Source: an uncultured Clostridia bacterium (GTDB taxonomy: Bacteria; Bacillota; Clostridia; Christensenellales; Aristaeellaceae). Taken from it: DNA of 64,000 nt. Below the pieces are notes generated by a model. The model worked only from the letters and a program-made list of their open reading frames with translations. It made no database searches and was not told where the DNA came from. How positions within the stretch are numbered: position 1 is the first letter of the stretch; each line of letters starts with the position of its first letter. The stretch covers positions 62,001 through 126,000 of the forward strand of contig CAKUKM010000006.1 in the NCBI GenBank assembly GCA_934663595.1, in the 5' to 3' direction. Position numbers and translations under genes: made by a program. Shown here piece after piece: positions 1-8,558 of the stretch.

Positions 1-1
1 G

Positions 2-1120
2 AATTCGCGCGCGGACACGGCGCAGGACGATTCGCATCTGGCCGAGAAGTTTTTCCCGGAAAACGTCGCGCTGGCGCTGGTGGCGTTCCATCGGGCGGGC
101 CCGGAGCTGAGCGTTGCGGAGCGCATTTCGTTTGCGGACACGTATATCGCCGCCGCGCAGGGCAAAGCCGCGGCGCAGTTCAAGCTCGGCGCGCTGTATC
201 GGGATGGCAAATACGTTTCCCCGAACGCCGATCAGGCGCGCAGATGGTTCCAGTTGGCCGCGAAGCAGAATCACGAGGGCGCGCAGGCCGCGCTCGCCGC
301 TTTAACCGACGCGCCCGCGCCGAAGCCGGAACCTCCGCGCTCCGAACGCGAAGAGGCGGAGGCGCTGATGCACCCCACCGCGAGCATAGAGGAACGGCGC
401 GCGTTCTGCGAGATTTACTCCGCCGCGCAGGCGGGCGATACCGTCGCGCAGCGCCGCATCAGCGCGTTTTATTCCATCGGCAAATACGTGCCCCGCAATC
501 CCGGCGAGGCGACGCGATGGATGCGCAGGGCGCTCCACGTGGATCAGAATACGCTGGATGTGCGGCTGCGGACGGAGGCCGACCGGCTCGTGAAGCCCAA
601 TGCAAGCGACGAGGCGCGGTTTAACTTCTCCAGCACCTATGTCTTTGCCGTGCGCGATCACTCTCCGGAGGCGTGCTATCAGCTGAGCGAAGCCTATGAA
701 CGCGGAGACGTCATCGAGGCGAATCCGGAGCGGGCGCGCGAATGGCTGAAGGCGGCGGCGGAGCGCGGGCATGTAATCGCCCGGGCACGGCTCGGCATGG
801 TGGAACACACCTCGCACGAGGCCGCGGATTTTGATTCGATCTCCGCCTCCGCCGTTCAGGACAACGATCCGGAGGCGCAATACACGCTCAGCCAGCTCTA
901 TGCCTCCGGAACGGGCGTAAAGCGCGATGCGGCCAAGGCGCTGGAATGGCTGGAAACCGCCGCGCAGAACGGAAACGCAAAGGCCCAGTACGATCTGGGC
1001 GCGCGCCTGTATCTGGGGCAGGGCGGATCGCCCCAGCCGGCGAAGGGACGCTTCTGGCTGAAAAAGGCCGCCGCGCAGAAGTACGCCCCGGCCCGCGAAT
1101 TCCTCAAGACGCATTCCTAA
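2..1120 (+). CDS. Sel1/TPR-repeat protein, 5' end outside the window
   Basis: The frame is open from base 2, so the start lies upstream; GTG at 80 is only the first start-like codon inside the window. The visible 372 residues are a series of Sel1-like repeats with the typical A-x-x-x-LG-x-x-Y-x-x-G and A-x-x-W-x-x-x-A-A spacing, for example AAAQFKLGALYRDGKYV near the start and AQYDLGARLYLGQG near the end. Such helical solenoids act as protein-interaction scaffolds; no catalytic motif is visible. The first part is closely similar to the C-terminal half of the next gene, so the two look like tandem paralogues. The gap to the next gene is 32 bases, with a good ribosome binding site, which suggests one operon. 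The partner and role are unknown. Confidence 0.8.
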   Translation, partial: NSRADTAQDDSHLAEKFFPENVALALVAFHRAGPELSVAERISFADTYIAAAQGKAAAQFKLGALYRDGKYVSPNADQARRWFQLAAKQNHEGAQAALAALTDAPAPKPEPPRSEREEAEALMHPTASIEERRAFCEIYSAAQAGDTVAQRRISAFYSIGKYVPRNPGEATRWMRRALHVDQNTLDVRLRTEADRLVKPNASDEARFNFSSTYVFAVRDHSPEACYQLSEAYERGDVIEANPERAREWLKAAAERGHVIARARLGMVEHTSHEAADFDSISASAVQDNDPEAQYTLSQLYASGTGVKRDAAKALEWLETAAQNGNAKAQYDLGARLYLGQGGSPQPAKGRFWLKKAAAQKYAPAREFLKTHS

Positions 1121-1152
1121 TCCCCATCGCTTGAATCAAGGAGGCGGGTCTC

Positions 1153-2397
1153 ATGGAAAAAAAGCAGGTTCGATGCTATTATTGCGGCGCGCCGCTGACC
1201 TTTTTCAGCTTTGACGACGAGGTTCGCTGCCCGATCTGCGAAACCATCAACGCGCGGCCGCTGCGCTTTCCGGATTCCGACGCGCCCGCGCTGCCCCGAA
1301 ACGGCATGGTGATCGACCACATGGACGAAAACGGCGAGCTGATGGCGCGCATTGCGGTTCTTCCCGAAGCCCCCGCCGATTTTTCGAAGCGAAGCGCCCC
1401 GGAGGAAAGCCCCGAGCTGGCGCGGGCGAAGAGTCTGACGCGCACGGACTGCTCGAACGCCGAAAGGCTGTCGTTTGCGGACGTATATTTGCGCGCCCTG
1501 AACGCCGGCGACGCGAACGCGCAGTACAAGCTGGGCATGTTCTATCTGCGCGGCCAATACGTCGCCGCCGACGCGAAGGCGGGCATGGAATGGCTGAATC
1601 GCGCCGCAGCCTCCGGAAGCGCCCGCGCGCGCGACCAGCTCAAGGAGCTCGACCCGCAAGCGATTGAGAAGGAGGCTCCTTCAAACGGCGCGGAGAATGC
1701 GCAGTCTGTCGGGAAACGCGACGCGGCCTCCGGTGCTGCCGATCGAGAAACGGATACGGCGCAATCTCGAGAGGCTGCTAATCCGGAATCGGCCGCGGCG
1801 CAATCGGGAGAGGCTGTTAATTGGGAATCGGATGCGGCGCAATGCCGGGGCGCATTCTCGGGGGATTCTGACGAGAGGTCGCTGCTGATGCAATCGTTTT
1901 TCGGCAGCGACTCCGCCGCTGCGCTCGAGACGCTGCGCTTTGTGCGCAAAAATCTCACCGTCGCGCAGCGCATTTCGCTCGCCGACGCGTATATTGCCGC
2001 CACGCACGGCCGTGCGGCGGCGCAGTTCACGCTCGGCGCGCTGTTTCGCGACGGCCGCTATGTCGAACCCAATCCGGCGATTGCGCGCGAATGGCTGCAA
2101 AAGGCCGCCGATCAGGGCTATGCGCCCGCTCAGCGCGCGCTGGAGGCGCTGAATCGCGACAATTCTTCCTCCAAAACCGATTCAGATTCCGATCAGGCTG
2201 CGCCAGGCGATTCGGATGAACCGCCCGCCGCGCAGGGCGACGCCCCTGCCCATTCCGGCAATGCGCCCGCCGCGCAGAATGACAATCCGGCCCATTCCGG
2301 CGGATTGTCCATTGCATCGATTCTCCCTGCCTCGAATGCTTCTCTGATTGGACTGGTGCGGAGGCTTTTGCGCGCCATTCTGTCGCAGGGCAATTGA
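1153..2397 (+). CDS. Zinc-ribbon and Sel1-repeat protein
   Basis: A 414-residue protein beginning at ATG with AAGGAGG upstream. Residues 6-31 form a zinc ribbon with two CxxC knuckles (CYYC and CPIC). Sel1-like repeats follow at about 95-165 and 245-335. They are separated by a polar Ala/Gln/Ser/Glu-rich linker (about 170-225) made of degenerate 12-residue repeats around AAQSGEA. A second low-complexity linker (about 338-390, APAHSG repeats) leads to a short hydrophobic tail. The mix suggests a zinc-binding scaffold; no enzyme motif is visible. A strong terminator follows at 2421-2466. Its second Sel1 block is a near copy of the start of the preceding protein. Confidence 0.75.
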   Translation: MEKKQVRCYYCGAPLTFFSFDDEVRCPICETINARPLRFPDSDAPALPRNGMVIDHMDENGELMARIAVLPEAPADFSKRSAPEESPELARAKSLTRTDCSNAERLSFADVYLRALNAGDANAQYKLGMFYLRGQYVAADAKAGMEWLNRAAASGSARARDQLKELDPQAIEKEAPSNGAENAQSVGKRDAASGAADRETDTAQSREAANPESAAAQSGEAVNWESDAAQCRGAFSGDSDERSLLMQSFFGSDSAAALETLRFVRKNLTVAQRISLADAYIAATHGRAAAQFTLGALFRDGRYVEPNPAIAREWLQKAADQGYAPAQRALEALNRDNSSSKTDSDSDQAAPGDSDEPPAAQGDAPAHSGNAPAAQNDNPAHSGGLSIASILPASNASLIGLVRRLLRAILSQGN

Positions 2398-2420
2398 ATT
2401 TCCCCTTTTCCTTCTCTGTT

Positions 2421-2466
2421 AACCGCCCGGGCCGCTTTCTCATTCGGCGGCTCCGGGCGGTTTTTT
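2421..2466 (+). terminator. Intrinsic terminator after the Sel1 pair
   Basis: A 10-bp perfect stem (AACCGCCCGG with its complement ending at 2462), extended inside by GCCGC/GGCGGC, is followed by six T residues. It separates the Sel1 genes from the MarR operon. Confidence 0.85.
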
Positions 2467-2486
2467 CCGGCTTAACGCAATCCTGC

Positions 2487-2515
2487 TTTACATGCGCGCG
2501 TCAGCATGATACTAT
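2487..2515 (+). promoter_or_regulatory. Promoter of the MarR-ABC operon
   Basis: -35 TTTACA (2487-2492), a 17-base spacer and -10 TACTAT (2510-2515). The predicted transcription start falls just before the palindrome at 2529-2542, so binding there would block RNA polymerase. Confidence 0.75.
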
Positions 2516-2528
2516 AAATCCATATTTG

Positions 2529-2542
2529 GTTGCATATGCAAC
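2529..2542. promoter_or_regulatory. Palindromic MarR-type operator
   Basis: GTTGCATATGCAAC is a perfect 14-bp palindrome between the -10 box and the ribosome binding site of the marR-like gene. MarR dimers usually bind TTGCA-type inverted repeats of this size, so this is the obvious site for autorepression of regulator and exporter. Confidence 0.75.
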
Positions 2543-2558
2543 GGTTTGGAGGCGAAGC

Positions 2559-3002
2559 ATGCCCTCGTTTACGCACAGCTTGAACATCATCGGCCGGTGC
2601 ACGCAGATGGAGCGCGGCGACGCGCTGAAGGAATATGGCATTTGCGGCGGGCAGGTACCGTATCTGCTGCGGCTCTGCCGCTGCCCGGGGCTTTCGCAGG
2701 AGGAGCTCGCGCGCGCGCTGTATCTGAACAAATCGAGCGTGGCGCGGCAGATTGCGAATCTCGAGCGCGCAGAGCTGGTTTATCGCAAGCCCAGCCCGGA
2801 CGATCGCCGGCGGCTGCTGGTTTACCCGACGGAAAAGACGCTTTCGCTGGCGCCGAAGCTGATAGAAACGGTGCGCGGCTGGAACGATTACCTGATGGAC
2901 GGCCTTTCCGAGGCGGAGCGCGAGCAGCTCGAAGCGATGATGGCGCGCGTATCGGAGCGGGCGCGGGCCTATATTGAGCGCGAAGTGGGGTGGGACGGTT
3001 GA
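2559..3002 (+). CDS. MarR family transcriptional regulator
   Basis: A 147-residue winged-helix regulator. ATG at 2559 was chosen over the longer open frame because GGAGG lies 7 bases upstream and because the promoter and operator are further upstream. The recognition-helix region LSQEELARALYLNKSSVARQ (about 46-65) and the wing sequence PSPDDRRRLL (about 79-88) are typical of MarR. It is followed, with a 4-base overlap, by two ABC exporter genes. The family usually represses a linked efflux pump and is released by a small phenolic or drug-like ligand. Here the ligand is unknown, but the palindrome at 2529-2542 supports autoregulation. Confidence 0.88.
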   Translation: MPSFTHSLNIIGRCTQMERGDALKEYGICGGQVPYLLRLCRCPGLSQEELARALYLNKSSVARQIANLERAELVYRKPSPDDRRRLLVYPTEKTLSLAPKLIETVRGWNDYLMDGLSEAEREQLEAMMARVSERARAYIEREVGWDG

Positions 3003-4726
3003 AAAAGATCCTGGAATACATACGCCCGCTGTTTGGGCGCATGCTGGCCGGCTTTGGCATCAAGCTGGTCGGCACGGTCATGGATCTGGCCATTCCATGG
3101 ATACTGGCGCACATGATCGACGAAATCGTGCCGACCGGAAACCGGCGCGCGATCTTCCTGTGGGGCGTGGGCATGGCGGCGTGCGCGGTAACGGCGTGGC
3201 TGGGAAACGTAATTGCCAATCGCCGCGCGTCGGCCGTTTCGCGCGATGCAACGCGGCGCATTCGCCACGATCTGTTTGAAAAGATCGAGCATCTTTCCTC
3301 GCGCCAGCTGGACGAAATCACGATCCCGAGCCTAATTTCGCGCCTGACGAGCGACACCTACAACGTCAACCAGACTCTCGGGCGCATTCAGCGCCTGGGC
3401 GTGCGCGCGCCGATTTTGCTGCTCGGCGGCATACTGGTTACGCTGATGATGGATTTCCGGCTGAGTCTGGTGCTGATTGCGACGCTGCCGCTGTTGACGA
3501 TCGGCGTAATGCTGATTTCGCGGCGCGGCATCCGGCTGTATGCGAGCGTGCAGAAAAACGTGGACCAGATGGTGCGCACGGTGCGCGACGACGTGACCGG
3601 CATTCGCGTCATTCGCGCGCTGTCGAAGGGCGATTATGAATGCGCGCGCTTTGAGGCGGACAGCGATCGCCTGTCGCGCAGCCAGATTCACGCGGACGCG
3701 GTAATGGCGGCGACGAATCCGATGATGCAGCTGCTTTTGAATCTGGGTCTTACGGCGGTCGTGGTCTGCGGCGCGTATTGGGTAAATAAGGGGCTGACCA
3801 AGCCCGGCAGCATCATCGCGTTTCTGACGTATTTCACGATCATATTGAACGCGATGATGTCGGTCAACAAGATGTTCGTGATGCTCTCGCAGGCCACGGC
3901 CTCGGCGATACGCATTTCAGAGGTGCTTCTGCTGCCGGACGAGGAAACCGAGGGCGGACTCGCGCGGCTGGAAACGCACTCGCGCATCGTATTTTCGGAC
4001 GTATGCTTCTCCTATCGCCAGCCGGCGAAGGAATACGCGCTTTCGCACCTGTCGTTTGCAGTGGGCCGCGGCGAGACGCTGGGCGTAATCGGCGCGACGG
4101 GCTGCGGAAAAACCACGCTGATTCAGCTGCTGCAGCGCTTTTATCCCGTGGATCAGGGCGCGATTTACATCGACGGCGAAAACATTGCCGCCATGGACGA
4201 GGCGCGCCTGCACGCGCTGTTCGGCGTGGCGTTTCAGTCCGACGCGTTCTTTGCGGGAACGATTTATGAAAACATCGATCTCGGCCGCAGCCTTCCGCGC
4301 GAGGACATTGAGCGTGCGGCACGATGCGCGCAGGCGGAGGAATTCATACTCGCCCGCCCGGGCCAATACGAATCCGAGGTACACGCGAAGGCGGTCAATC
4401 TTTCCGGCGGCCAGAAGCAGCGCCTGCTGATTGCGCGCGCGCTGGCGGGACGGCCGGAGATCCTGATTCTGGACGATTCCTCGAGCGCGCTGGACTACCG
4501 GACCGACGCGATGATGCGCGCGGCCGTGCGCGAGGAATACCCGGACACGACCGTAATTCTGGTGGCGCAGCGCGTGAGCTCGGTCAGGAACGCCCATCAG
4601 ATTCTGGTGCTCGAGGAAGGCGCGGTCGCCGGTCTCGGCACGCACGAGGCGCTGATGCGCGATTGCGCGGTCTATCGCCAGATCGCGCAGATTCAGATGG
4701 GAGGGAACGACGATGCCGCCGCGTAA
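2999..4726 (+). CDS. ABC exporter half-transporter, degenerate-site subunit
   Basis: About 575 residues: a six-helix type IV exporter membrane domain (about 10-310), then a nucleotide-binding domain. TTG at 2999 overlaps the marR stop; GTG at 2990 is the alternative start. Walker A is GATGCGKTT and the signature LSGGQKQR is intact. Walker B reads LILDDSSSALD, with Asp where the catalytic Glu should be, and the switch loop is AQR instead of AHR. These are the changes known from the TM287 or BmrC side of heterodimeric exporters such as TM287/288 and BmrCD. It should therefore pair with the next protein and carry the non-hydrolysing site. The likely substrate is a drug or amphipath in the membrane, inferred from the MarR context. 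Confidence 0.9.
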   Translation: MKKILEYIRPLFGRMLAGFGIKLVGTVMDLAIPWILAHMIDEIVPTGNRRAIFLWGVGMAACAVTAWLGNVIANRRASAVSRDATRRIRHDLFEKIEHLSSRQLDEITIPSLISRLTSDTYNVNQTLGRIQRLGVRAPILLLGGILVTLMMDFRLSLVLIATLPLLTIGVMLISRRGIRLYASVQKNVDQMVRTVRDDVTGIRVIRALSKGDYECARFEADSDRLSRSQIHADAVMAATNPMMQLLLNLGLTAVVVCGAYWVNKGLTKPGSIIAFLTYFTIILNAMMSVNKMFVMLSQATASAIRISEVLLLPDEETEGGLARLETHSRIVFSDVCFSYRQPAKEYALSHLSFAVGRGETLGVIGATGCGKTTLIQLLQRFYPVDQGAIYIDGENIAAMDEARLHALFGVAFQSDAFFAGTIYENIDLGRSLPREDIERAARCAQAEEFILARPGQYESEVHAKAVNLSGGQKQRLLIARALAGRPEILILDDSSSALDYRTDAMMRAAVREEYPDTTVILVAQRVSSVRNAHQILVLEEGAVAGLGTHEALMRDCAVYRQIAQIQMGGNDDAAA

Positions 4727-6482
4727 CGGTTACGCGCAAAAGCCGCGCAATGCGAAAAAGACGCTCGCGCGGCTGGGGAAATACCTGCTGAAAAGCGCGC
4801 CGATGCTGGCGCTGGCGCTGAGTTTGAGCATCGCCGGAAACATATTTGCGCTGATCGGGCCCACGCTGTCCGGCCGCGCGATCGATGCGGTCGCCGGCGG
4901 CAGGGGGCAGGTGGATTTCGAAACGGTATTCTATTATGCGAAGCGAATGGTGCTGTTCTATGCGGCCTCGGCGGGGCTTGCGTATCTGGTGCCGCAGATC
5001 GTGCTGCGCGTCAGTCAGAGAACGGTTCGCATGATGCGCGCCGATCTGTTTGCGAAGCTGATGCATCTGCCGGTCAAATACTTCGACACGCGTCAGACCG
5101 GCGAGATTCTCAGCCACATCAGCTATGATATCGACACGGTCAACACCTCGCTGTCCAACGATCTGGTGCAGATTCTCACCAGCATCATCACCGTCGTCGG
5201 CGCGCTGATCATGATGATTCGCATTTCGCCGGTGCTGGTGCTGGTCTTCGTGGTCACGGTGCCGATGTCGGTTCTGTTCACGCGGTTCATGACGCGCCGC
5301 GTGCGCCCGCTGTATCGCAATCGCTCCAAGGCGCTCGGCGACATGAACGGCTTTATTGAGGAATACGTATCCGGCCAGCGCACGATTCGCGCCTATCATC
5401 GCGAGGCGGCCGTATTGAATCGCTTTGATGAAAAGAACGAGCAGGCGGTGCAGAGCTACTATCGCGCGGAATACTATGCGAGCGTAACCGGCCCGTCGGT
5501 CAATTTCATCAACAATCTGTCGCTGACTTTAATCAGCATTTTCGGCGCGCTGATGTTCCTGACGAACCGGATTACCTTGGGCAATATTTCGTCCTTCGTG
5601 CTCTATTCGCGCAAATTCTCCGGCCCGATCAACGAGGCGGCGAACATCTTCAGCGAGCTGCAATCGGCGCTCGCGGCGGCGGAGCGCGTATTCGAGCTGC
5701 TGGACGAGCCGGAGGAGCCCGCCGATCTGCCGGGCGCGCGGCCGCTGGAGGTAACTGCGGGCGAGGTACGGATTGCGCATTTGAATTTCGGCTATGATCC
5801 CGGCCGGGTCATCCTGAAGGACGTCAATCTCGTTGCGCCGCCGGGCAGCATGGTGGCGATCGTGGGGCCGACGGGCGCGGGCAAGACAACTCTGGTCAAT
5901 CTTCTGATGCGCTTTTACGATCCGCAATCGGGCGAAATCACGATCGACGGGCAATCGATTCACGCGGTGACGCGCTCGAGTTTGCGCGGCGCGTTTTCGA
6001 TGGTGCTGCAGGACACGTGGCTATTCGGCGGCACGATTCACGACAACATTGCCTACGGCAATCCCGGCGCGACGCGCGAGGCGGTTATTGCCGCGGCGAA
6101 GGCGGCGCACATTCACTCGATGATTGAGCGCCTGCCGAACGGCTACGACACGGTGATCACCGAGGATGGCACCAGCATTTCGAAGGGCCAGAAGCAGCTT
6201 CTGACCATTGCGCGCGCGATGCTACAGCCGGCGCATTTGCTGATTCTCGATGAGGCGACCTCGAACGTGGACATTCGCACCGAATTCCGCATTCAGGAGG
6301 CGATGCGCGCGCTGATGCGCGGCAAGACCTGTTTCGTTATTGCGCACCGTTTATCGACCATTCGCAGTGCGGACACGATTCTCGTAGTACGCGATGGTGC
6401 GATTGTAGAGCAGGGCGATCACGAATCCCTCATGAAAAAATCCGGTTTCTACGCCTCCCTCTATCGCGCCCAATTCTCCTAG
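4713..6482 (+). CDS. ABC exporter half-transporter, catalytic subunit
   Basis: A 589-residue partner of the preceding gene, overlapping it by 14 bases with GGGAGG before its ATG. It has six membrane helices (about 25-320) and a nucleotide-binding domain with Walker A GPTGAGKTT. The canonical Walker B LILDEATSNVD has its Glu, and the switch His is present in IAHRLSTI. The signature is altered to ISKGQKQLL, the complementary change expected when the partner carries the degenerate site. Together the two proteins form a MarR-controlled heterodimeric multidrug-type exporter. The gene ends directly in a hairpin-repeat element that supplies its terminator. Confidence 0.92.
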   Translation: MPPRNGYAQKPRNAKKTLARLGKYLLKSAPMLALALSLSIAGNIFALIGPTLSGRAIDAVAGGRGQVDFETVFYYAKRMVLFYAASAGLAYLVPQIVLRVSQRTVRMMRADLFAKLMHLPVKYFDTRQTGEILSHISYDIDTVNTSLSNDLVQILTSIITVVGALIMMIRISPVLVLVFVVTVPMSVLFTRFMTRRVRPLYRNRSKALGDMNGFIEEYVSGQRTIRAYHREAAVLNRFDEKNEQAVQSYYRAEYYASVTGPSVNFINNLSLTLISIFGALMFLTNRITLGNISSFVLYSRKFSGPINEAANIFSELQSALAAAERVFELLDEPEEPADLPGARPLEVTAGEVRIAHLNFGYDPGRVILKDVNLVAPPGSMVAIVGPTGAGKTTLVNLLMRFYDPQSGEITIDGQSIHAVTRSSLRGAFSMVLQDTWLFGGTIHDNIAYGNPGATREAVIAAAKAAHIHSMIERLPNGYDTVITEDGTSISKGQKQLLTIARAMLQPAHLLILDEATSNVDIRTEFRIQEAMRALMRGKTCFVIAHRLSTIRSADTILVVRDGAIVEQGDHESLMKKSGFYASLYRAQFS

Positions 6483-6526
6483 GCCGGCCGAGCCGGCGGT
6501 CGATTGCTGCCGCGCTTGGTCGGGAC

Positions 6527-6555
6527 GATTTTGAGTCGGGAAGCGACTCAAAATC
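6527..6555 (+). repeat. Hairpin with GGAAG loop (copy A1)
   Basis: A perfect 12-bp stem, GATTTTGAGTCG and its complement, around the loop GGAAG. Nearly the same 34 bases recur at 58325-58358 and, inverted, at 58586-58614. Confidence 0.9.
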
Positions 6556-6593
6556 TGTCTTGGTTCGAAGCGACACTTTATTCCCATCTTACC

Positions 6594-6634
6594 GCAAATT
6601 GCGCCGCTTCCCGGCGCAATTTGCTTTCTTTTTT
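6594..6634 (+). terminator. Repeat-derived terminator of the ABC exporter operon
   Basis: A 13-bp perfect stem (GCAAATTGCGCCG and its complement) with loop CTTCC is followed by TTTCTTTTTT. This is the second hairpin of the repeat element and is well placed to end transcription of the exporter operon. Confidence 0.75.
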
Positions 6635-6737
6635 GGCTATTTCAATTAGAATCGACAAAAAAAGAAAGCGCTCAAGCCGCCACCACGGCGGCGCAGAGCG
6701 CGGTTTGATGGGAAAAACGTTCAGCTCCGTACAAACG

Positions 6738-6770
6738 CAGAAATCGGGTCGGGAAGCGACCCGATTTCTG
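6738..6770 (-). repeat. Hairpin with GGAAG/CTTCC loop (copy A3)
   Basis: A 14-bp perfect stem CAGAAATCGGGTCG around GGAAG. The loop is shared with copy A1 but the outer stem sequence differs, with both arms changed together. It lies about 90 bases 3' of the minus-strand acyl-CoA ligase. Confidence 0.85.
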
Positions 6771-6861
6771 GGGATATGCGCGGCAGCAAATGTCAGGCGG
6801 CACTGCCGCCCCCGATTTCTGGGGATATGCGCGGCAGCAATTGGCCGGCGGCACTGCCGCC
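6761..6861 (-). repeat. 51-bp tandem duplication next to the ligase stop codon
   Basis: Two direct copies with period 51 (starting at 6761 and 6812) share CCGATTTCTGGGGATATGCG, the CGCGGCAGCAA motif and a GGCGGCACTGCCGCC palindrome. They differ at only a few bases. The second copy ends at the ligase stop codon. Confidence 0.85.
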
Positions 6862-8558
6862 TAGCTGGCCGCGGATTCTTCTTGTTCCAGGACTCGGTAG
6901 GCTACTTTGCCTACCAGGGTCTTCGGAAGCTCAGCGCGGAATTCAATGTCGTAGGGCATCGCGTAGCGCGCAATCTTCGTCCGACAGTAGTCGAGGAGTT
7001 CCTTTTTGACCTGCTCGGAGGGCTCAATGCCGGGCTTCAGCATGACAAACGCCTTCACCTTCTGCATCTTGTAGGGATCCTTTACGCCGATTACGCAGCT
7101 CATGTGTACGTATTCGTGCGCATCGAGAATGTTTTCAATCTGCGACGGATAGACATTGTAACCGCTGGTAATGATCATGCGCTTGATGCGCTGGCGGAAA
7201 TAGACGAATCCATCGGAATCCATCATGCCCAGATCGCCCGTGTGAATCCACGTCATGCCGTCGGCGTGTACGCGGCGCGTGTTCGCCGTCTCTTCGGGGT
7301 GATTGACGTATTCCAGCATCACCGTCGGGCCCGCCAGACAGATTTCGCCCTCCGTGCCGTAGGGCACTTCCTCTTCCGTGCCCACCTTCACGATCTTGTA
7401 ATACGTGTCCGGGAACGGAATGCCGATCGAGCCCTCGCGGAACTCGTCGATCGGCGTAAGGCAGCTCGCGGTTACGCATTCGGTCGTGCCATAGCCCTCG
7501 CGAACGGAAATCTTCGCGCCGTGCTCGTGCAGGAACGCGTCGAAGCGCTTCTTCAGCTCCACCGACAGACTGTCGCCGCCGGAGAATACGCCCTTCAGGC
7601 AGGACAGATCGAGCTTCTCCAAACCGTCCACGCGCAGCAGCGCCTCGTACAGAGTCGGCACGCCCGCAATGAAGTTCGGGTGATGCTTCCTGAGCAGCTC
7701 CGCATACGTCTTCGGCGTGAACTGCGGAACGAGAATGCACTGGCCGCCGTTGACGAGCATCGAATGAATGCTCACGCCCAGGCCGAAGCCATGGAACATC
7801 GGCATGATCGCCAGCATCTTGTCGCCGGGCGCGAACATCGGGTTCGTGGCGATGATCTGCGCGCCGAGAGCATTGAAATTCAGATTCGAAAGCAGAATGC
7901 CCTTCGTAACGCCGGTGGTTCCGCCGCTGTAGAGAATGACCGCCGGATCGTTTGCCGCGCGGGAAACGCGCACGTCCGTCATGCCCTTGCCCTTGGCGAG
8001 GAATTCCTTCCAGGTCAGATAGCTGCCATCCTTCGGAAGCGGCGCGATCTTGCGTCCCTTCGTAAGCTGATAGCCCACCTTCATCAGGGGATTCAGGCCG
8101 TCCTTGATGCTGCAGACGATCATCGTCTTCAGCTTCGGCGTGTTGCGGCGGATGCTTTCGAATTTGTGATAGAACATGTCCACCGTGATCGCCGCGACGG
8201 ATTCGGAATCGTTCAGATAGAACTCAATCTCGCCCTCCGCGGACAGCGGGTGAATCATATTCGCAATCGCGCCGATCATGTTCACGCCATAGAACATCGC
8301 GATCGCCATCGGCATGTTCGGCAGGCAGATCGTGACCTTCTCGCCCGGGCGCACGCCGCAGGCCTTCAGCGCCGCCGCGCACGCGTGAATCTCTTTGATC
8401 AGTTCGGGATATTTCGTGTTCGCGCCCAGGAAGTTGTAGGCAGTGAGCTTCGGATATTTCCCGGCGATCTTCTCGACCGCCTCCTCCATCGAGCACTGCT
8501 GGTATTCGAGATGACAGGGTACCGCGCCCATCTTGGCGTACCACGGAGTTCTGACCAT
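6861..8558 (-). CDS. AMP-dependent acyl-CoA synthetase
   Basis: A 565-residue ANL-superfamily ligase that activates a carboxylic acid with ATP to an acyl-adenylate and then an acyl-CoA. Visible core motifs are the P-loop SGGTTGVTKG (about 211-220), YGTTECV (A5), HTGDLG (A7), RIKRMIITSGYNVYP (A8) and the C-terminal catalytic Lys in LVGKVAY. Size and motifs fit the medium/long-chain fatty acid group. It begins at an ATG that shares bases with the stop of the upstream gene (TAATG), so the two are translationally coupled. That partner is an E2-like acyltransferase, which suggests that the acyl-CoA made here is its substrate. A repeat island begins at its stop codon. Confidence 0.9.
   Translation of the reverse strand: MVRTPWYAKMGAVPCHLEYQQCSMEEAVEKIAGKYPKLTAYNFLGANTKYPELIKEIHACAAALKACGVRPGEKVTICLPNMPMAIAMFYGVNMIGAIANMIHPLSAEGEIEFYLNDSESVAAITVDMFYHKFESIRRNTPKLKTMIVCSIKDGLNPLMKVGYQLTKGRKIAPLPKDGSYLTWKEFLAKGKGMTDVRVSRAANDPAVILYSGGTTGVTKGILLSNLNFNALGAQIIATNPMFAPGDKMLAIMPMFHGFGLGVSIHSMLVNGGQCILVPQFTPKTYAELLRKHHPNFIAGVPTLYEALLRVDGLEKLDLSCLKGVFSGGDSLSVELKKRFDAFLHEHGAKISVREGYGTTECVTASCLTPIDEFREGSIGIPFPDTYYKIVKVGTEEEVPYGTEGEICLAGPTVMLEYVNHPEETANTRRVHADGMTWIHTGDLGMMDSDGFVYFRQRIKRMIITSGYNVYPSQIENILDAHEYVHMSCVIGVKDPYKMQKVKAFVMLKPGIEPSEQVKKELLDYCRTKIARYAMPYDIEFRAELPKTLVGKVAYRVLEQEESAAS

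Larger units (their letters stand above)
6483..6865. repeat. Repeat island A: composite hairpin elements
   Basis: This 380-base gap between two convergent genes is filled by palindromic repeats and holds no credible ORF. Read 3' of the ABC gene there is a GC hairpin, then TTGCTGCCGCG (6504-6514), then hairpins 6527-6555 and 6594-6624. Read from the other side, 3' of the acyl-CoA ligase stop, the same parts recur on the minus strand: GGCGGCAGTGCCGCC, TTGCTGCCGCG (complement at 6830-6840 and 6779-6789) and hairpin 6738-6770. A further GC hairpin lies near 6681-6700. Close copies, largely inverted, lie at 58158-58641. Confidence 0.85.

Noticed and set aside
6483..6865. Insertion sequence or MITE at island A
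   Set aside because: I see no transposase fragment, no single pair of terminal inverted repeats around the whole block and no target-site duplication. A mobile origin remains possible but is not shown.
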